Below, piece by piece: positions 56,179-64,000 of a DNA stretch of 64,000 nt. Under the pieces are notes generated by a model, which was not told the DNA's origin, did not search any database, and saw nothing but the letters and a program-made list of their open reading frames with translations. The translations under genes and the position numbers were made by a program. Positions within the stretch are counted from its first letter, which is position 1, and each line of letters begins with the position of its first letter. The stretch comes from Anaerococcus degeneri (lineage in GTDB: Bacteria > Bacillota > Clostridia > Tissierellales > Peptoniphilaceae). The stretch covers positions 186,001 through 250,000 of the forward strand of contig NZ_JAGGLO010000001.1 in the NCBI RefSeq assembly GCF_017874475.1, read 5' to 3'.

Positions 56179-56823
56179 ATGAAAATTTTAATTACAGGAT
56201 TTGATGCCTTTGGAGGCGAGAAAATAAATCCGGCTAGTCTAATCTTAGATAAGCTAGGAGATGAAATTGATGGTCATAAACTAGAAAAACTCTTGCTTCC
56301 TACAAAGTTTGTTGGAACTGCAGATATACTTGAAAAGAAAATTATCCAAACAAGGCCAGATATAATCATTTCTCTTGGCCAAGCAGGCGGGAGGACTGAT
56401 ATTACAGTAGAAAGGGTGGCTATTAATATAGCAGATGCTTCGATTGCTGATAATGATGGTAAGATGCCTATTGATGAAAAAATAAGATGGGATGGGGAAA
56501 ATGCATATTTTTCGACACTGCCAATTAAGGCGATAGTTGAAAATCTCAGGAAAGATCAAATCCCAGCATCAATCTCAAACTCAGCTGGGACCTATGTTTG
56601 TAATTTTATTATGTATAATGATTTATATTTTGCAGATAAATACAAAAATATTTCGGCAGGTTTTATCCATGTCCCATATTTACCAGCCCAGGTTTTAGAT
56701 AAGAGGAATATGGCTTCTATGAGTCTTGAAAATATGGTCAAGGCTGTAGAAATTATTATAAAAACTAGTGCTGAATATAAGGGAAGTGAAGACTTAAAAA
56801 AGGCTGAAGGGAGGATATGCTAA
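56179..56823 (+). CDS. pcp: Pyroglutamyl-peptidase I
   Basis: Cysteine peptidase (C15) that removes N-terminal pyroglutamate. The 214-residue protein begins with ILITGFDAFGGEKINPA. The catalytic triad residues are in ERVAIN (Glu), SNSAGTYVCNF (Cys near 144) and GFIHVPYLPAQ (His near 166). Length is typical. The next gene starts inside its stop codon, so the two form one unit. Confidence 0.95.
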   Translation: MKILITGFDAFGGEKINPASLILDKLGDEIDGHKLEKLLLPTKFVGTADILEKKIIQTRPDIIISLGQAGGRTDITVERVAINIADASIADNDGKMPIDEKIRWDGENAYFSTLPIKAIVENLRKDQIPASISNSAGTYVCNFIMYNDLYFADKYKNISAGFIHVPYLPAQVLDKRNMASMSLENMVKAVEIIIKTSAEYKGSEDLKKAEGRIC

Positions 56824-57839
56824 TGATTAAAACTCTTATTAATATTAATATTATTATCTTAATATCACTTATTCCACAAATTTATTATTTGATAAAGGAA
56901 ATTCGCTACAAGTCATTAAATATGACAAGCAAATATTTTAAAAGGCAGGCTGTTAGAAAAGAGGATTTTTATGAAGAAGTCTACCTTACAAATACCGATG
57001 GTTTTGATTCTTTTGTAAGAATCCTAAGCTGCAAAAATCCCAAGGCCATAGTCCAACTAATCCATGGAGTGGCAGAACATTCGGGAAATTATTTGGATTT
57101 TGCAAACTTTTTAAATAAAAACGGCTACATAGTTGTAATAGGAGATCATAGAGGCCACGGCAAATCAATTTCAACAGCCTATCCAAATGGTTATATGAAA
57201 AGGGCAGAAGAAATCGTGGACGATGAGATAATGATTGCAAAATACATGAAAAAAGAATATCCAGGCCTAAAATATTACATGCTAGGCCATTCAATGGGAT
57301 CTATGCTTGCTAGATTATTTATAAGGAAAAATGATGATTTACTAGACAAACTTATTTTAACTGGAACTGTCCCTACAAATCCACTATCAGCCTTAGCCTT
57401 ATTTTTCTTTAATATAGGATGTTTTTTCTTTGGAGATAAGGGAGAAAGTAGGTTGATTGACGCTCTCGTTGGAGCAAAGGGTTTGGATTTTATATCCTAC
57501 GATGAAGAAAATATTAGAATAAAAGCTAATGACCCACTTAGGATTTTTAAGTTTAAGACAGGGTATTCAAGGGTCTTAGTAGAGATTAATAAAAAATTAG
57601 GCCGAAAATCCACATATGAGTGTAAAAATAAGGATTTACAAATTTATAATATGGTTGGCGAAGATGACATTATAACCAAGGGAGATAAGGGAATTAAGTC
57701 CAGTCTTGATTTTTTAAAATCAATTGGTTATAGAAATATCCAAAATAAGGTCTATAAAAATATGAAACATGAAATCCTAAATGAAACCGATAAAAAAATG
57801 GTTTATAATGATATATTGAAATTTTTTGATGGTCAATAA
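56823..57839 (+). CDS. Membrane-anchored alpha/beta hydrolase (S33 / monoacylglycerol-lipase-like)
   Basis: ATG 56823 has AGGGAGG 8 bases upstream and overlaps the pcp stop; ATG 56817 is too close to that site. The 338-residue protein has an N-terminal hydrophobic helix (about 4-22), an oxyanion strand IVQLIHGVAEHSGN, the nucleophile elbow MLGHSMGS and a C-terminal MKHEIL with the catalytic His. This matches the serine-aminopeptidase S33/lysophospholipase group. The substrate is unknown. It is cotranscribed with pcp. Confidence 0.88.
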   Translation: MIKTLININIIILISLIPQIYYLIKEIRYKSLNMTSKYFKRQAVRKEDFYEEVYLTNTDGFDSFVRILSCKNPKAIVQLIHGVAEHSGNYLDFANFLNKNGYIVVIGDHRGHGKSISTAYPNGYMKRAEEIVDDEIMIAKYMKKEYPGLKYYMLGHSMGSMLARLFIRKNDDLLDKLILTGTVPTNPLSALALFFFNIGCFFFGDKGESRLIDALVGAKGLDFISYDEENIRIKANDPLRIFKFKTGYSRVLVEINKKLGRKSTYECKNKDLQIYNMVGEDDIITKGDKGIKSSLDFLKSIGYRNIQNKVYKNMKHEILNETDKKMVYNDILKFFDGQ

Positions 57840-57873
57840 TTTGAGATTTTAGTAGGATTTTATAATAAAATAC

Positions 57874-57902
57874 TTTGTTATAAAATCAAATTATGTTATA
57901 AT
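57874..57902 (+). promoter_or_regulatory. Promoter of the CAP-domain protein gene
   Basis: Weak -35 TTTGTT (57874-57879), 17-base spacer, TATAAT (57897-57902) with an extended -10 TGT just before. Confidence 0.6.
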
Positions 57903-57929
57903 ATAAGTAATAAATATAAAGGAGAAGTC

Positions 57930-58937
57930 ATGAAAAATACAAAAAAAGTCCTTGCAATAGCTTTATTAGCAAGCTTATCAGTAAATAGCCTTGGTTTTGT
58001 AAACCCACAATGTGAAAAAATCGCTTATGCAAGCGAAAAACTTGATTTTGGCGTATCTACTAAAAATTTTGAATCTAAGGCTGTCACTTTAAATTTAAAG
58101 CAAGATGAGGCAAATAAGTCTGCTGCTTTGGCTGCAATCAGAGAACTTAGAGGAAAAATGTGGGATGAAAATGTACCATATATATCTGATGCTGACTCAA
58201 ATCCAAAAAATATGAAGTTAAGAGAATATCTAAAGACAAAGGGAATCACATCAAAAGAAGCCTACATCAATAGGACAAAATGGTCTACAGACCTTGAAAG
58301 AATAGCCATCCAAAGGATGTATGAAGTTAGTCTTACAGGACTTTCTCACCAAAGACCTGACGGTAGTGATTGTGCTACAGCCGTGCTTCCAAGTGGTACA
58401 AGAACTTATGCAGAAATACTCGCAAATAACTCTGATTCTTATACTCCAGATAAAGCCTTTAATCAATGGGCTTATGGCAAGAGGGCAAACTACGGTGGCA
58501 AAAGCGAATACGAACTTCTAAAAGAATCAAATGGTGTTTATAATAATGGAAATGCCCACCTCCACATCATCCTAGATCCTGAATACGACCATATGGGCCT
58601 AAGCATAATTTATTCTGGTGGATTAAATTATGTAGGTGTTGAATTTGGATATGCAAATAATTCAGGCTCAAATGCTACAGGAATTGTCGGAGATTACACA
58701 ATGTACTTTGGCAAAGCTGATGTTGAAGAAAGTCCAAAGAAAGATAAGAAACTAACCGAGGAACAAAGAAAGAAATTAGAGAAATCTATAAGCGAAAATA
58801 AGACACAAGTTGCTGCGGTTAAACTCTTATTTGAAACTTCTCCAAAAAAGGTAGAAAAAGTCAAAGACCAACTTTTAGCATTGATGGCTAAGTCAGAAAA
58901 ATTAATCCAAAAAGCAGAAAAAATGTTACAACAATAA
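57930..58937 (+). CDS. Secreted CAP/SCP-domain protein with C-terminal coiled coil
   Basis: The 335-residue protein starts with a signal peptide (about 1-34, hydrophobic core then AYA). The CAP domain (about 65-260) shows LSHQRPDGSDC, the AEILA segment and the GNAHLHIIL-DP region typical of SCP/PR-1-like folds. The last 70 residues are a Lys/Glu-rich coiled coil. CAP proteins are secreted and bind sterols, lipids or wall parts in other organisms; the role in this bacterium is unknown. It has its own promoter and terminator. Confidence 0.83.
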   Translation: MKNTKKVLAIALLASLSVNSLGFVNPQCEKIAYASEKLDFGVSTKNFESKAVTLNLKQDEANKSAALAAIRELRGKMWDENVPYISDADSNPKNMKLREYLKTKGITSKEAYINRTKWSTDLERIAIQRMYEVSLTGLSHQRPDGSDCATAVLPSGTRTYAEILANNSDSYTPDKAFNQWAYGKRANYGGKSEYELLKESNGVYNNGNAHLHIILDPEYDHMGLSIIYSGGLNYVGVEFGYANNSGSNATGIVGDYTMYFGKADVEESPKKDKKLTEEQRKKLEKSISENKTQVAAVKLLFETSPKKVEKVKDQLLALMAKSEKLIQKAEKMLQQ

Positions 58938-58944
58938 GTAATTA

Positions 58945-58978
58945 TAATCCCCTAATCTCTTATGATTTGGGGATTTTC
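58945..58978 (+). terminator. Rho-independent terminator
   Basis: Stem AATCCCC / GGGGATT enclosing a weaker inner AATC / GATT pairing, then TTTT. Confidence 0.75.
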
Positions 58979-59033
58979 TAGTAAATTTTAAAAAAGATAG
59001 TAAATTATAAGTAAAGAAAGAATAGGGGATATT

Positions 59034-59885
59034 ATGGAAAAAATTATAGAATTATTACCTATTAATAATGTAACAAATATCAGTCCAATTGAAGGTGGGG
59101 ATGTGAATGATTCCTACAAGCTTGAGGCTGACGGTGGATCTTATTTTATGAAGGTCCATAAAAACAAAGATGCTTCATTTTTTGAATGTGAAAAAGCCGG
59201 CCTTAAATTGTTTGAAGAAAATGGAATTTTTGCGCCTAGAGCCCTCGCAAGTGGGGATATAGATGGGTCTGCCTATCTACTTATGACCTACCACCACGAA
59301 GAAAGGGCTGGTAGCCAAGAAGATTTAGCCAAGGTTATTGCAGATATTCACAAGATTAAAAGTCCTGATGGGAGATTTGGTTTTCCTTATCCATTTATAG
59401 GGACAGCTTGTGATTTTGACAATGAATTTAAAGACACTTGGAAGGAAGTTTTCCTTTTCGAAAGAATGGACAAACTAAGAGATATGCTTATTAAAACCAA
59501 GCTTTGGGATGATAAGGATAGAATTAGGTACGAAGAAGTAAGGTTTGTTATAGAAAGAGAACTTGATAAACATAAGTCAGAGGCAGTTTTACTCCACGGC
59601 GACCTTTGGGCAGGAAACTTTATGTTTGATGAAGACGAAAGACCAATCGTCTTTGACCCATCTCCACTGTATGGTGATAGGGAATTTGATATTGGAGTTT
59701 CAACAGTTTTCGGTGGTTTTAGAAAGGCCTTTTATGAGGAATACAAAGACCTAATGCCACTTGATGAAGGCTATCAACAACGTCTTAACTTCTATAGGCT
59801 CTATATTTTAATGAAATATATGTTAAGGTTTGGTCCAGTTTACGATTCATCTGTAAATGACCTAATGAAGATAATTACTAAGTAA
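59034..59885 (+). CDS. Fructosamine-kinase-family protein
   Basis: The 283-residue protein has the protein-kinase-like fold: GGDVNDSYKLEA nucleotide loop, catalytic-loop motif LLHGDLWAGNFMF (HGD near 188-190) and the metal-site PIVFDPSPLYGDREFD. It is a typical fructosamine/ketosamine-3-kinase family member, which phosphorylates sugar-amine adducts so that they fall off proteins. It might instead phosphorylate small amino sugars. It stands alone between terminators. Confidence 0.9.
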   Translation: MEKIIELLPINNVTNISPIEGGDVNDSYKLEADGGSYFMKVHKNKDASFFECEKAGLKLFEENGIFAPRALASGDIDGSAYLLMTYHHEERAGSQEDLAKVIADIHKIKSPDGRFGFPYPFIGTACDFDNEFKDTWKEVFLFERMDKLRDMLIKTKLWDDKDRIRYEEVRFVIERELDKHKSEAVLLHGDLWAGNFMFDEDERPIVFDPSPLYGDREFDIGVSTVFGGFRKAFYEEYKDLMPLDEGYQQRLNFYRLYILMKYMLRFGPVYDSSVNDLMKIITK

Positions 59886-59908
59886 AAAAGTGCTTCGGCA
59901 CTTTTTTT
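59884..59908 (+). terminator. Rho-independent terminator
   Basis: Stem AAGTGC / GCACTT with UUCG tetraloop, followed by seven T. Confidence 0.92.
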
Positions 59909-59981
59909 ATTGGAATTTTTTGCCTTTAGAAAAGCTCCTTACAGCAGTATAATGATACATAAGCTAGAAACAGGAGGTACT

Positions 59982-61652
59982 ATGGAAGATATTAAGGCTT
60001 TGATTGAAAATTTACTTAATGATATCAAAGATGTAGATAAAAAGAAAATTAAAAGAAAAATTAATACTGAACATATCAAAGCTTCTATCAACCTTGACAT
60101 AGGAGAGAAAAATGATGGTTATTATGTTTCGAAACTAAGGCTTACAGGAAATCTAATAGATGTGCCTAGCCAAGTTAAATCGCAGAGTTTGAAGCTTTAT
60201 ATAAAGTTTGCAAGACTTGGCGAAAAGGAAGTGAAGATTACAAAATCTCCTTATTTTTATAACCAACTTTACGTCCTAGCCCGTGATTATGTAGAAGATT
60301 TTATAGATCCCTATCATGAAAAAAAGTCGGCAAGGATCTATAGGAACATAAAAAGTCTTATTAATAGAGATTTAGAGCCTCTTTTTGGGCCTGTTGCTGA
60401 AGAATTTCTAAAAAAATTCCCAAGCCTTAACAAGGATGTAATTGATTTTTACAACCTAACTTCAAGTGGGAAAGTGGCTGTATTTTGGGATATGGATGGA
60501 AAACTTCGTGATAGGTATGATTTTCAAAAGGATGAGGAAAGGGCCTTACTCCAATTAAGTCAAAGGCGAAATGTCCTTTGGGAAAATCCGAATTTGGCAG
60601 ACCTGACAATAAATTTATTCCTTAAAAGTTTGAAATTGGTATTTTCCAATCCTGAAATTAATAGTGATATTATAAAAACTTATGCCAGGCCATACACACT
60701 TTCAAAAAATCTTTTGGATAGCCTATTTATAATTACAGAAGCTAATGTGAGGGGGTATTTTTCCTTCCTAGCTGAGATTAAAACCCAAAAGGCTATTGAT
60801 ATTCTCTTAGAAAACCAATGCGATGACATTTTGATAATTTTTATGGAATATCAATTAGTTTACCTGGATAATTTGGAAGATAAAAAAATAGAAGAGATTT
60901 ATCTAGGATACCTTAAGGATAATTCTCAGAAATCTAATGATATAGCCGCTTTTATAGAAAGTTTGGCCCTAGATCGTCAAGAAGAAATCCTAAGGTCTTT
61001 TGAGAATAGGGAAAATTTTGGAGAAATTTTGGACAATCTACTAAAAGCTGATTTTACCCCGACAGTAGTTTTGGCACTTTTTTATATTTTTAAAAATTCT
61101 AGGCAAAGGCCTAAGGATAAAAAAGTTCTTTTTGAAATTATAAGGGAAGAAAATTACCAAGATTTTTTAGATCTAATTAAGGAGAGAAACTTCGATATTG
61201 ACCTTGTTTCAGATATTTTAGACCTAAGGGAAATTAAGGCTAAGAGGATTAAACTTGATAAAAGCCTTGTAAAAAAATCTAGGAAAGATTTGTCAAAGAC
61301 AGTTGAAACCATAAATGATTTTGTTGGTGGGGATGATGACTTTTCAAAAGATGAAGAAACTTTAGAAGGAATTGGAAGTGCTGATGAAAGTGAAAAAAAT
61401 CAAATTGCCAATGATAAAATTTCCCCATGGGCAAAATCTTTTTTAGAAAAAATCTTGAAGGAAGGCTTTATTTCAAAGGGCGAAGCTACAAATCTTGCTA
61501 TGGAAGAGGGGCTTTTCTTGAATGTTTTTATTAATAATATTAATGACGAATTATATGAATATATAAATGACCAGACTTTAGTAATTGAGGATGACAGAAT
61601 CCTTATTGATGAGTTTTATGTGGAAATGGTAAAGGAGTTAATTGATGGATAG
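59982..61652 (+). CDS. TerB-C-domain-like protein, first gene of a BrxD/BrxHI-type cassette
   Basis: ATG 59982 has AGGAGGTAC 4 bases upstream; TTG 59910 would add 24 residues upstream of that site. The 556-residue protein has no signal peptide. Residues about 482-555 (SPWAKSFLEKILKEGF through the terminal VKELI) match the pattern of the TerB-C domain: helix, NLAMEEGLFLNVFINNIND, then an acidic strand. The N-terminal two thirds are not recognised; an acidic linker lies near 440-480. It overlaps the ATPase gene by 8 bases. TerB-linked proteins belong to Ter stress systems. I infer a role in a defence-related complex. Confidence 0.7.
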   Translation: MEDIKALIENLLNDIKDVDKKKIKRKINTEHIKASINLDIGEKNDGYYVSKLRLTGNLIDVPSQVKSQSLKLYIKFARLGEKEVKITKSPYFYNQLYVLARDYVEDFIDPYHEKKSARIYRNIKSLINRDLEPLFGPVAEEFLKKFPSLNKDVIDFYNLTSSGKVAVFWDMDGKLRDRYDFQKDEERALLQLSQRRNVLWENPNLADLTINLFLKSLKLVFSNPEINSDIIKTYARPYTLSKNLLDSLFIITEANVRGYFSFLAEIKTQKAIDILLENQCDDILIIFMEYQLVYLDNLEDKKIEEIYLGYLKDNSQKSNDIAAFIESLALDRQEEILRSFENRENFGEILDNLLKADFTPTVVLALFYIFKNSRQRPKDKKVLFEIIREENYQDFLDLIKERNFDIDLVSDILDLREIKAKRIKLDKSLVKKSRKDLSKTVETINDFVGGDDDFSKDEETLEGIGSADESEKNQIANDKISPWAKSFLEKILKEGFISKGEATNLAMEEGLFLNVFINNINDELYEYINDQTLVIEDDRILIDEFYVEMVKELIDG

Positions 61653-62967
61653 GATAAATCCAAAAGAAGCGAGCACTATTATAAGAAGTCTTGAGGCGGG
61701 AGTTGTGCCAGACATTGGTCTTGGACACCTCCTTGTAGGCAGGAAGGCTGAAGTTGACGAGCTTATAAAGATTTTGGCAAATATAGAAAATGGAGATTCT
61801 GACTTGAGGTTTTGGGTTGGTGATTTCGGGTCTGGCAAGTCTTTTATGCTAAAAACCATAGAAAACCTAGCCCTTTCAAAAAATTTTGTTGCCTCAACTA
61901 TTGACCTAAATCCATCAAGAAGATTTTATGCGACAGACAGGAAGGCTGTAAACTTATATTCTACAATTATTGAAAACCTCAAGACAAAAAACGCCAGGAC
62001 TGGCAATGTAATTGAAATTATTTTTGAAGAATGGATTTCAAATATTTTTGCCATGTTAAGTTCTGATAAGGCCTATGATTTAAAAGACCTAATGGCAGGA
62101 GAATATAAGGATGAGGTGATAGGAATTATCCTTGAAACCCTGGCAAAATTTAGGTCGGTTGGTCTTTCTTATGAACTAGGCCAGGCCATTTCAACCTATT
62201 ATGAAGGTTTTATCACCAATAACAGGATCCTAAAGCTTAAGGCCATGAGGTGGATAAGGGGAGATATTACCACAAAGACAGAGGCTAAAAAAGACTTGGG
62301 CATAAATGAAATAATAAATGACGATAATTATTTTGAGGCTATAAAAAATCTTGCCGAGCTTTTCCAAGAAATTGGCTATGCTGGCTTTGTGATAAATTTT
62401 GATGAGGCGGTAAATCTCTATAAACTCCCACACGCCACAACCAGGGAAAGAAATTATGAAAAGATTTTAAATATTTACAACGAATGTAAATCAAACCAAG
62501 CCAAGGGTTTGTTTATTAATTTCGGGGCGACAAGAAAGACTGTTTTTGACGAATCGAGGGGTCTAGCTTCCTATGGTGCCCTAAAGGGCAGGCTTGGAAG
62601 CGAAGCTTCTATGGATAGTGATTTTGTAAATACCAACAAAACCGTCCTCGGCCTTAAAGTACTAACAGACGAAGAAATTTACACCCTCCTTGAAAATCTG
62701 GTAAATATTTACAACACTCATTATAAAACACAAATATCCATAACAAGTGGTGAAATTATTTCCTACATGGAAGGCCAGCTAAATAGGCCAGGAGCAGATG
62801 AGTTTTTGACCCCAAGGGCAGTGATAAAGGATTTTATAGAAATCCTTGACATAAAAAGGCAAAATCCTAATACAGAAATTGCTGATCTTTTAGCTGATAA
62901 ATTTGGAAACCTACTTCCAGTTTCAAAAGACCCTGACAACCTAGATGACGAAATAGAAGTGATATGA
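61645..62967 (+). CDS. BrxD-like (DUF2791) P-loop ATPase
   Basis: ATG 61645 follows AAAGGAG at 7-base spacing; TTG 61642 would add one residue. The 440-residue protein has IIRSLEAGVVPDIGLGHLLVG before Walker A GDFGSGKS (59-66), then IDLNPSRRFY and Walker B GFVINFDEA near 246-254. This run matches the family of BrxD ATPases in type 2 BREX (Pgl) systems. No BrxC-like or PglX/PglZ genes are seen. It is coupled by overlap to both neighbours. A genuine function needs the rest of the locus, which lies to the right of the window. Confidence 0.85.
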   Translation: MDRINPKEASTIIRSLEAGVVPDIGLGHLLVGRKAEVDELIKILANIENGDSDLRFWVGDFGSGKSFMLKTIENLALSKNFVASTIDLNPSRRFYATDRKAVNLYSTIIENLKTKNARTGNVIEIIFEEWISNIFAMLSSDKAYDLKDLMAGEYKDEVIGIILETLAKFRSVGLSYELGQAISTYYEGFITNNRILKLKAMRWIRGDITTKTEAKKDLGINEIINDDNYFEAIKNLAELFQEIGYAGFVINFDEAVNLYKLPHATTRERNYEKILNIYNECKSNQAKGLFINFGATRKTVFDESRGLASYGALKGRLGSEASMDSDFVNTNKTVLGLKVLTDEEIYTLLENLVNIYNTHYKTQISITSGEIISYMEGQLNRPGADEFLTPRAVIKDFIEILDIKRQNPNTEIADLLADKFGNLLPVSKDPDNLDDEIEVI

Positions 62968-64000
62968 CAAAGACTTATGACCTATTATCTAGGGATATGA
63001 GGAAATATATCTACGAAAAAGGCTGGCCATCACTTACAAAGATTCAAGATGCAGCAATCAAGCACGTATATAGTTCGGAAAATAATTTAATCCTTGCAGC
63101 TCCAACAGCATCTGGGAAAACTGAGGCAGCCTTTTTGCCAGCTATTTCTCAGTCACAAGATATTAAAAATAAGCTGAAAATTTTATACATTTCACCTTTG
63201 ATTGCCCTTATTAATGACCAATTTAAAAGAATCACTGAAATGTGCGAAGACCTTGATATAGGGGTTACTAGCTGGCACTCAGAGGCATCAGCCAGCCAAA
63301 AGGAAAAGCTTGTGGAAAGTCCTTCTGGCATCTTACTTATAACTCCAGAATCCCTGGAAGCTATGCTAATTTCAGATAAGGGAAGGGCAGAAGTTCTATT
63401 TAAGGACCTAGATTTTATTATAGTTGATGAAATCCACGGATTTTTGGATTCAAATAGGGGCCTTCAATTGAAGTCTCTCCTTGTGAGAATACAAAATTAT
63501 ACAGAAAAAATTCCTAGAATGTTGGGCCTTTCTGCAACTATAGGTGATAAAAACTACGACCTAGCCAAAAGTTTTATCCTAAATGGGAGAGATACTAATA
63601 TCCTTCTAGATAGGTCAAAAAATGACTTAGTGACTAGTCTTGATTATATAGAATGCCAAGATGTAAACGAAGAAATCGCCAAGAAAATTTTGGCATATAG
63701 TCTTGGAAAATCTACCCTTGTTTTTCCAAATTCCAGGGCCAAGGTTGAAAAGCTATCCTATTTGCTAAAAAAACTTGTGGCAGAAAATCCCTATGACATT
63801 AAGGTTTTTTCTCACCATTCTTCAATTTCAAAGATAAAGCGAACAGAAATTGAAAATTTTGCCAAAACTAGCAGGCAAGATTTTATAATTGTAGCAACAT
63901 CTACCTTAGAACTTGGAATTGACATAGGGGCGGTTGACCAAGTTATCCAAGTAGGATCTCCAGCATCAGTTTTATCTTTATCCCAAAGGCTCGGTAGGTC
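62964..64000 (+). CDS. Lhr/BrxHI-like DEAD/DEAH helicase (3' partial)
   Basis: The frame is open from ATG 62964 (ATGA overlap) to the window end, 345 codons. Motifs in order: I APTASGKTEAA (near 45-55), Ia ISPLIALINDQ, II VDEIHGFLD (near 153-161), III LSAT, V STLELGIDIG and VI LSQRLGR. The spacing fits Lhr-type superfamily 2 helicases. Lhr-like helicases called BrxHI pair with BrxD in type 2 BREX, and this is the gene order here. The C-terminal part is missing because of the window edge. Confidence 0.9.
   Translation, partial: MTKTYDLLSRDMRKYIYEKGWPSLTKIQDAAIKHVYSSENNLILAAPTASGKTEAAFLPAISQSQDIKNKLKILYISPLIALINDQFKRITEMCEDLDIGVTSWHSEASASQKEKLVESPSGILLITPESLEAMLISDKGRAEVLFKDLDFIIVDEIHGFLDSNRGLQLKSLLVRIQNYTEKIPRMLGLSATIGDKNYDLAKSFILNGRDTNILLDRSKNDLVTSLDYIECQDVNEEIAKKILAYSLGKSTLVFPNSRAKVEKLSYLLKKLVAENPYDIKVFSHHSSISKIKRTEIENFAKTSRQDFIIVATSTLELGIDIGAVDQVIQVGSPASVLSLSQRLGR

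Overview
The window looks like a chromosomal segment of a low-GC, Gram-positive anaerobic coccus. Anaerococcus or a close relative in the Peptoniphilaceae is my best guess, based on AT-rich codon use, Shine-Dalgarno starts of the AAGGAGG type, sortase and lipoprotein surface proteins, PPDK with its regulatory kinase, large single-chain PurL, and formate-THF ligase beside the purine genes. No database search was possible, so the genus is an inference. Nearly all the DNA is coding. I see no rRNA, tRNA, CRISPR array, transposase or prophage.

Layout. 1-8.8 kb: end of an ABC exporter, a membrane J-domain protein, a split ThrE-type exporter, MsrA, a GH25 lysozyme, a PC4-like protein, a half-size EamA transporter, an aldose-epimerase gene broken by an in-frame UGA, and a two-component system with two small membrane proteins. 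8.8-12 kb: cysteine desulfurase overlapping mnmA (tRNA thiolation), and exonuclease III on the minus strand. 12-17.4 kb: a five-repeat wall-anchored protein (NPKTG), an unknown acidic protein with a duplicated domain, a class A beta-lactamase-fold protein and an RluD-type synthase. 17.6-25.4 kb: secA, prfB (with the programmed +1 frameshift), trpS and two tandem NSS-family transporters. 25.6-30.3 kb: response regulator, kinase and a MacB-like ABC exporter whose promoter carries three TTGTAAG repeats.

30.5-43.9 kb holds the purine pathway: purC divergent from purE-K-L-F-M-N-H-D-fhs, with most genes overlapping or nearly touching. The PurF lacks the N-terminal catalytic cysteine and other glutaminase residues but keeps its PRPP site. 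44-47.5 kb: a tandemly duplicated pair of lipoprotein genes with a 197-bp tract of perfect identity, then two small membrane proteins. 47.5-51.7 kb (minus strand): a TraX-like protein, PPDK and its regulatory protein. 51.9-55.8 kb: a valine T-box leader, valS, a methyltransferase and a cold-shock protein. 55.8-59.9 kb: rhodanese, Pcp, an alpha/beta hydrolase, a CAP-domain secreted protein and a fructosamine-kinase-like protein. 59.98-64 kb: a three-gene cassette running off the window: a TerB-C-like protein, a BrxD-like ATPase and an Lhr/BrxHI-like helicase. This is the best candidate for an under-described, probably defence-related system.

How parts work together. MnmA and its overlapping desulfurase form a sulfur relay. 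The purine genes plus Fhs supply IMP and the formyl groups it needs. PPDK is controlled by its adjacent kinase/phosphorylase. The kinase, regulator and exporter at 25.6-30.3 kb form a stress-responsive export module. Many transcription units end in clear hairpin plus U-tract terminators.
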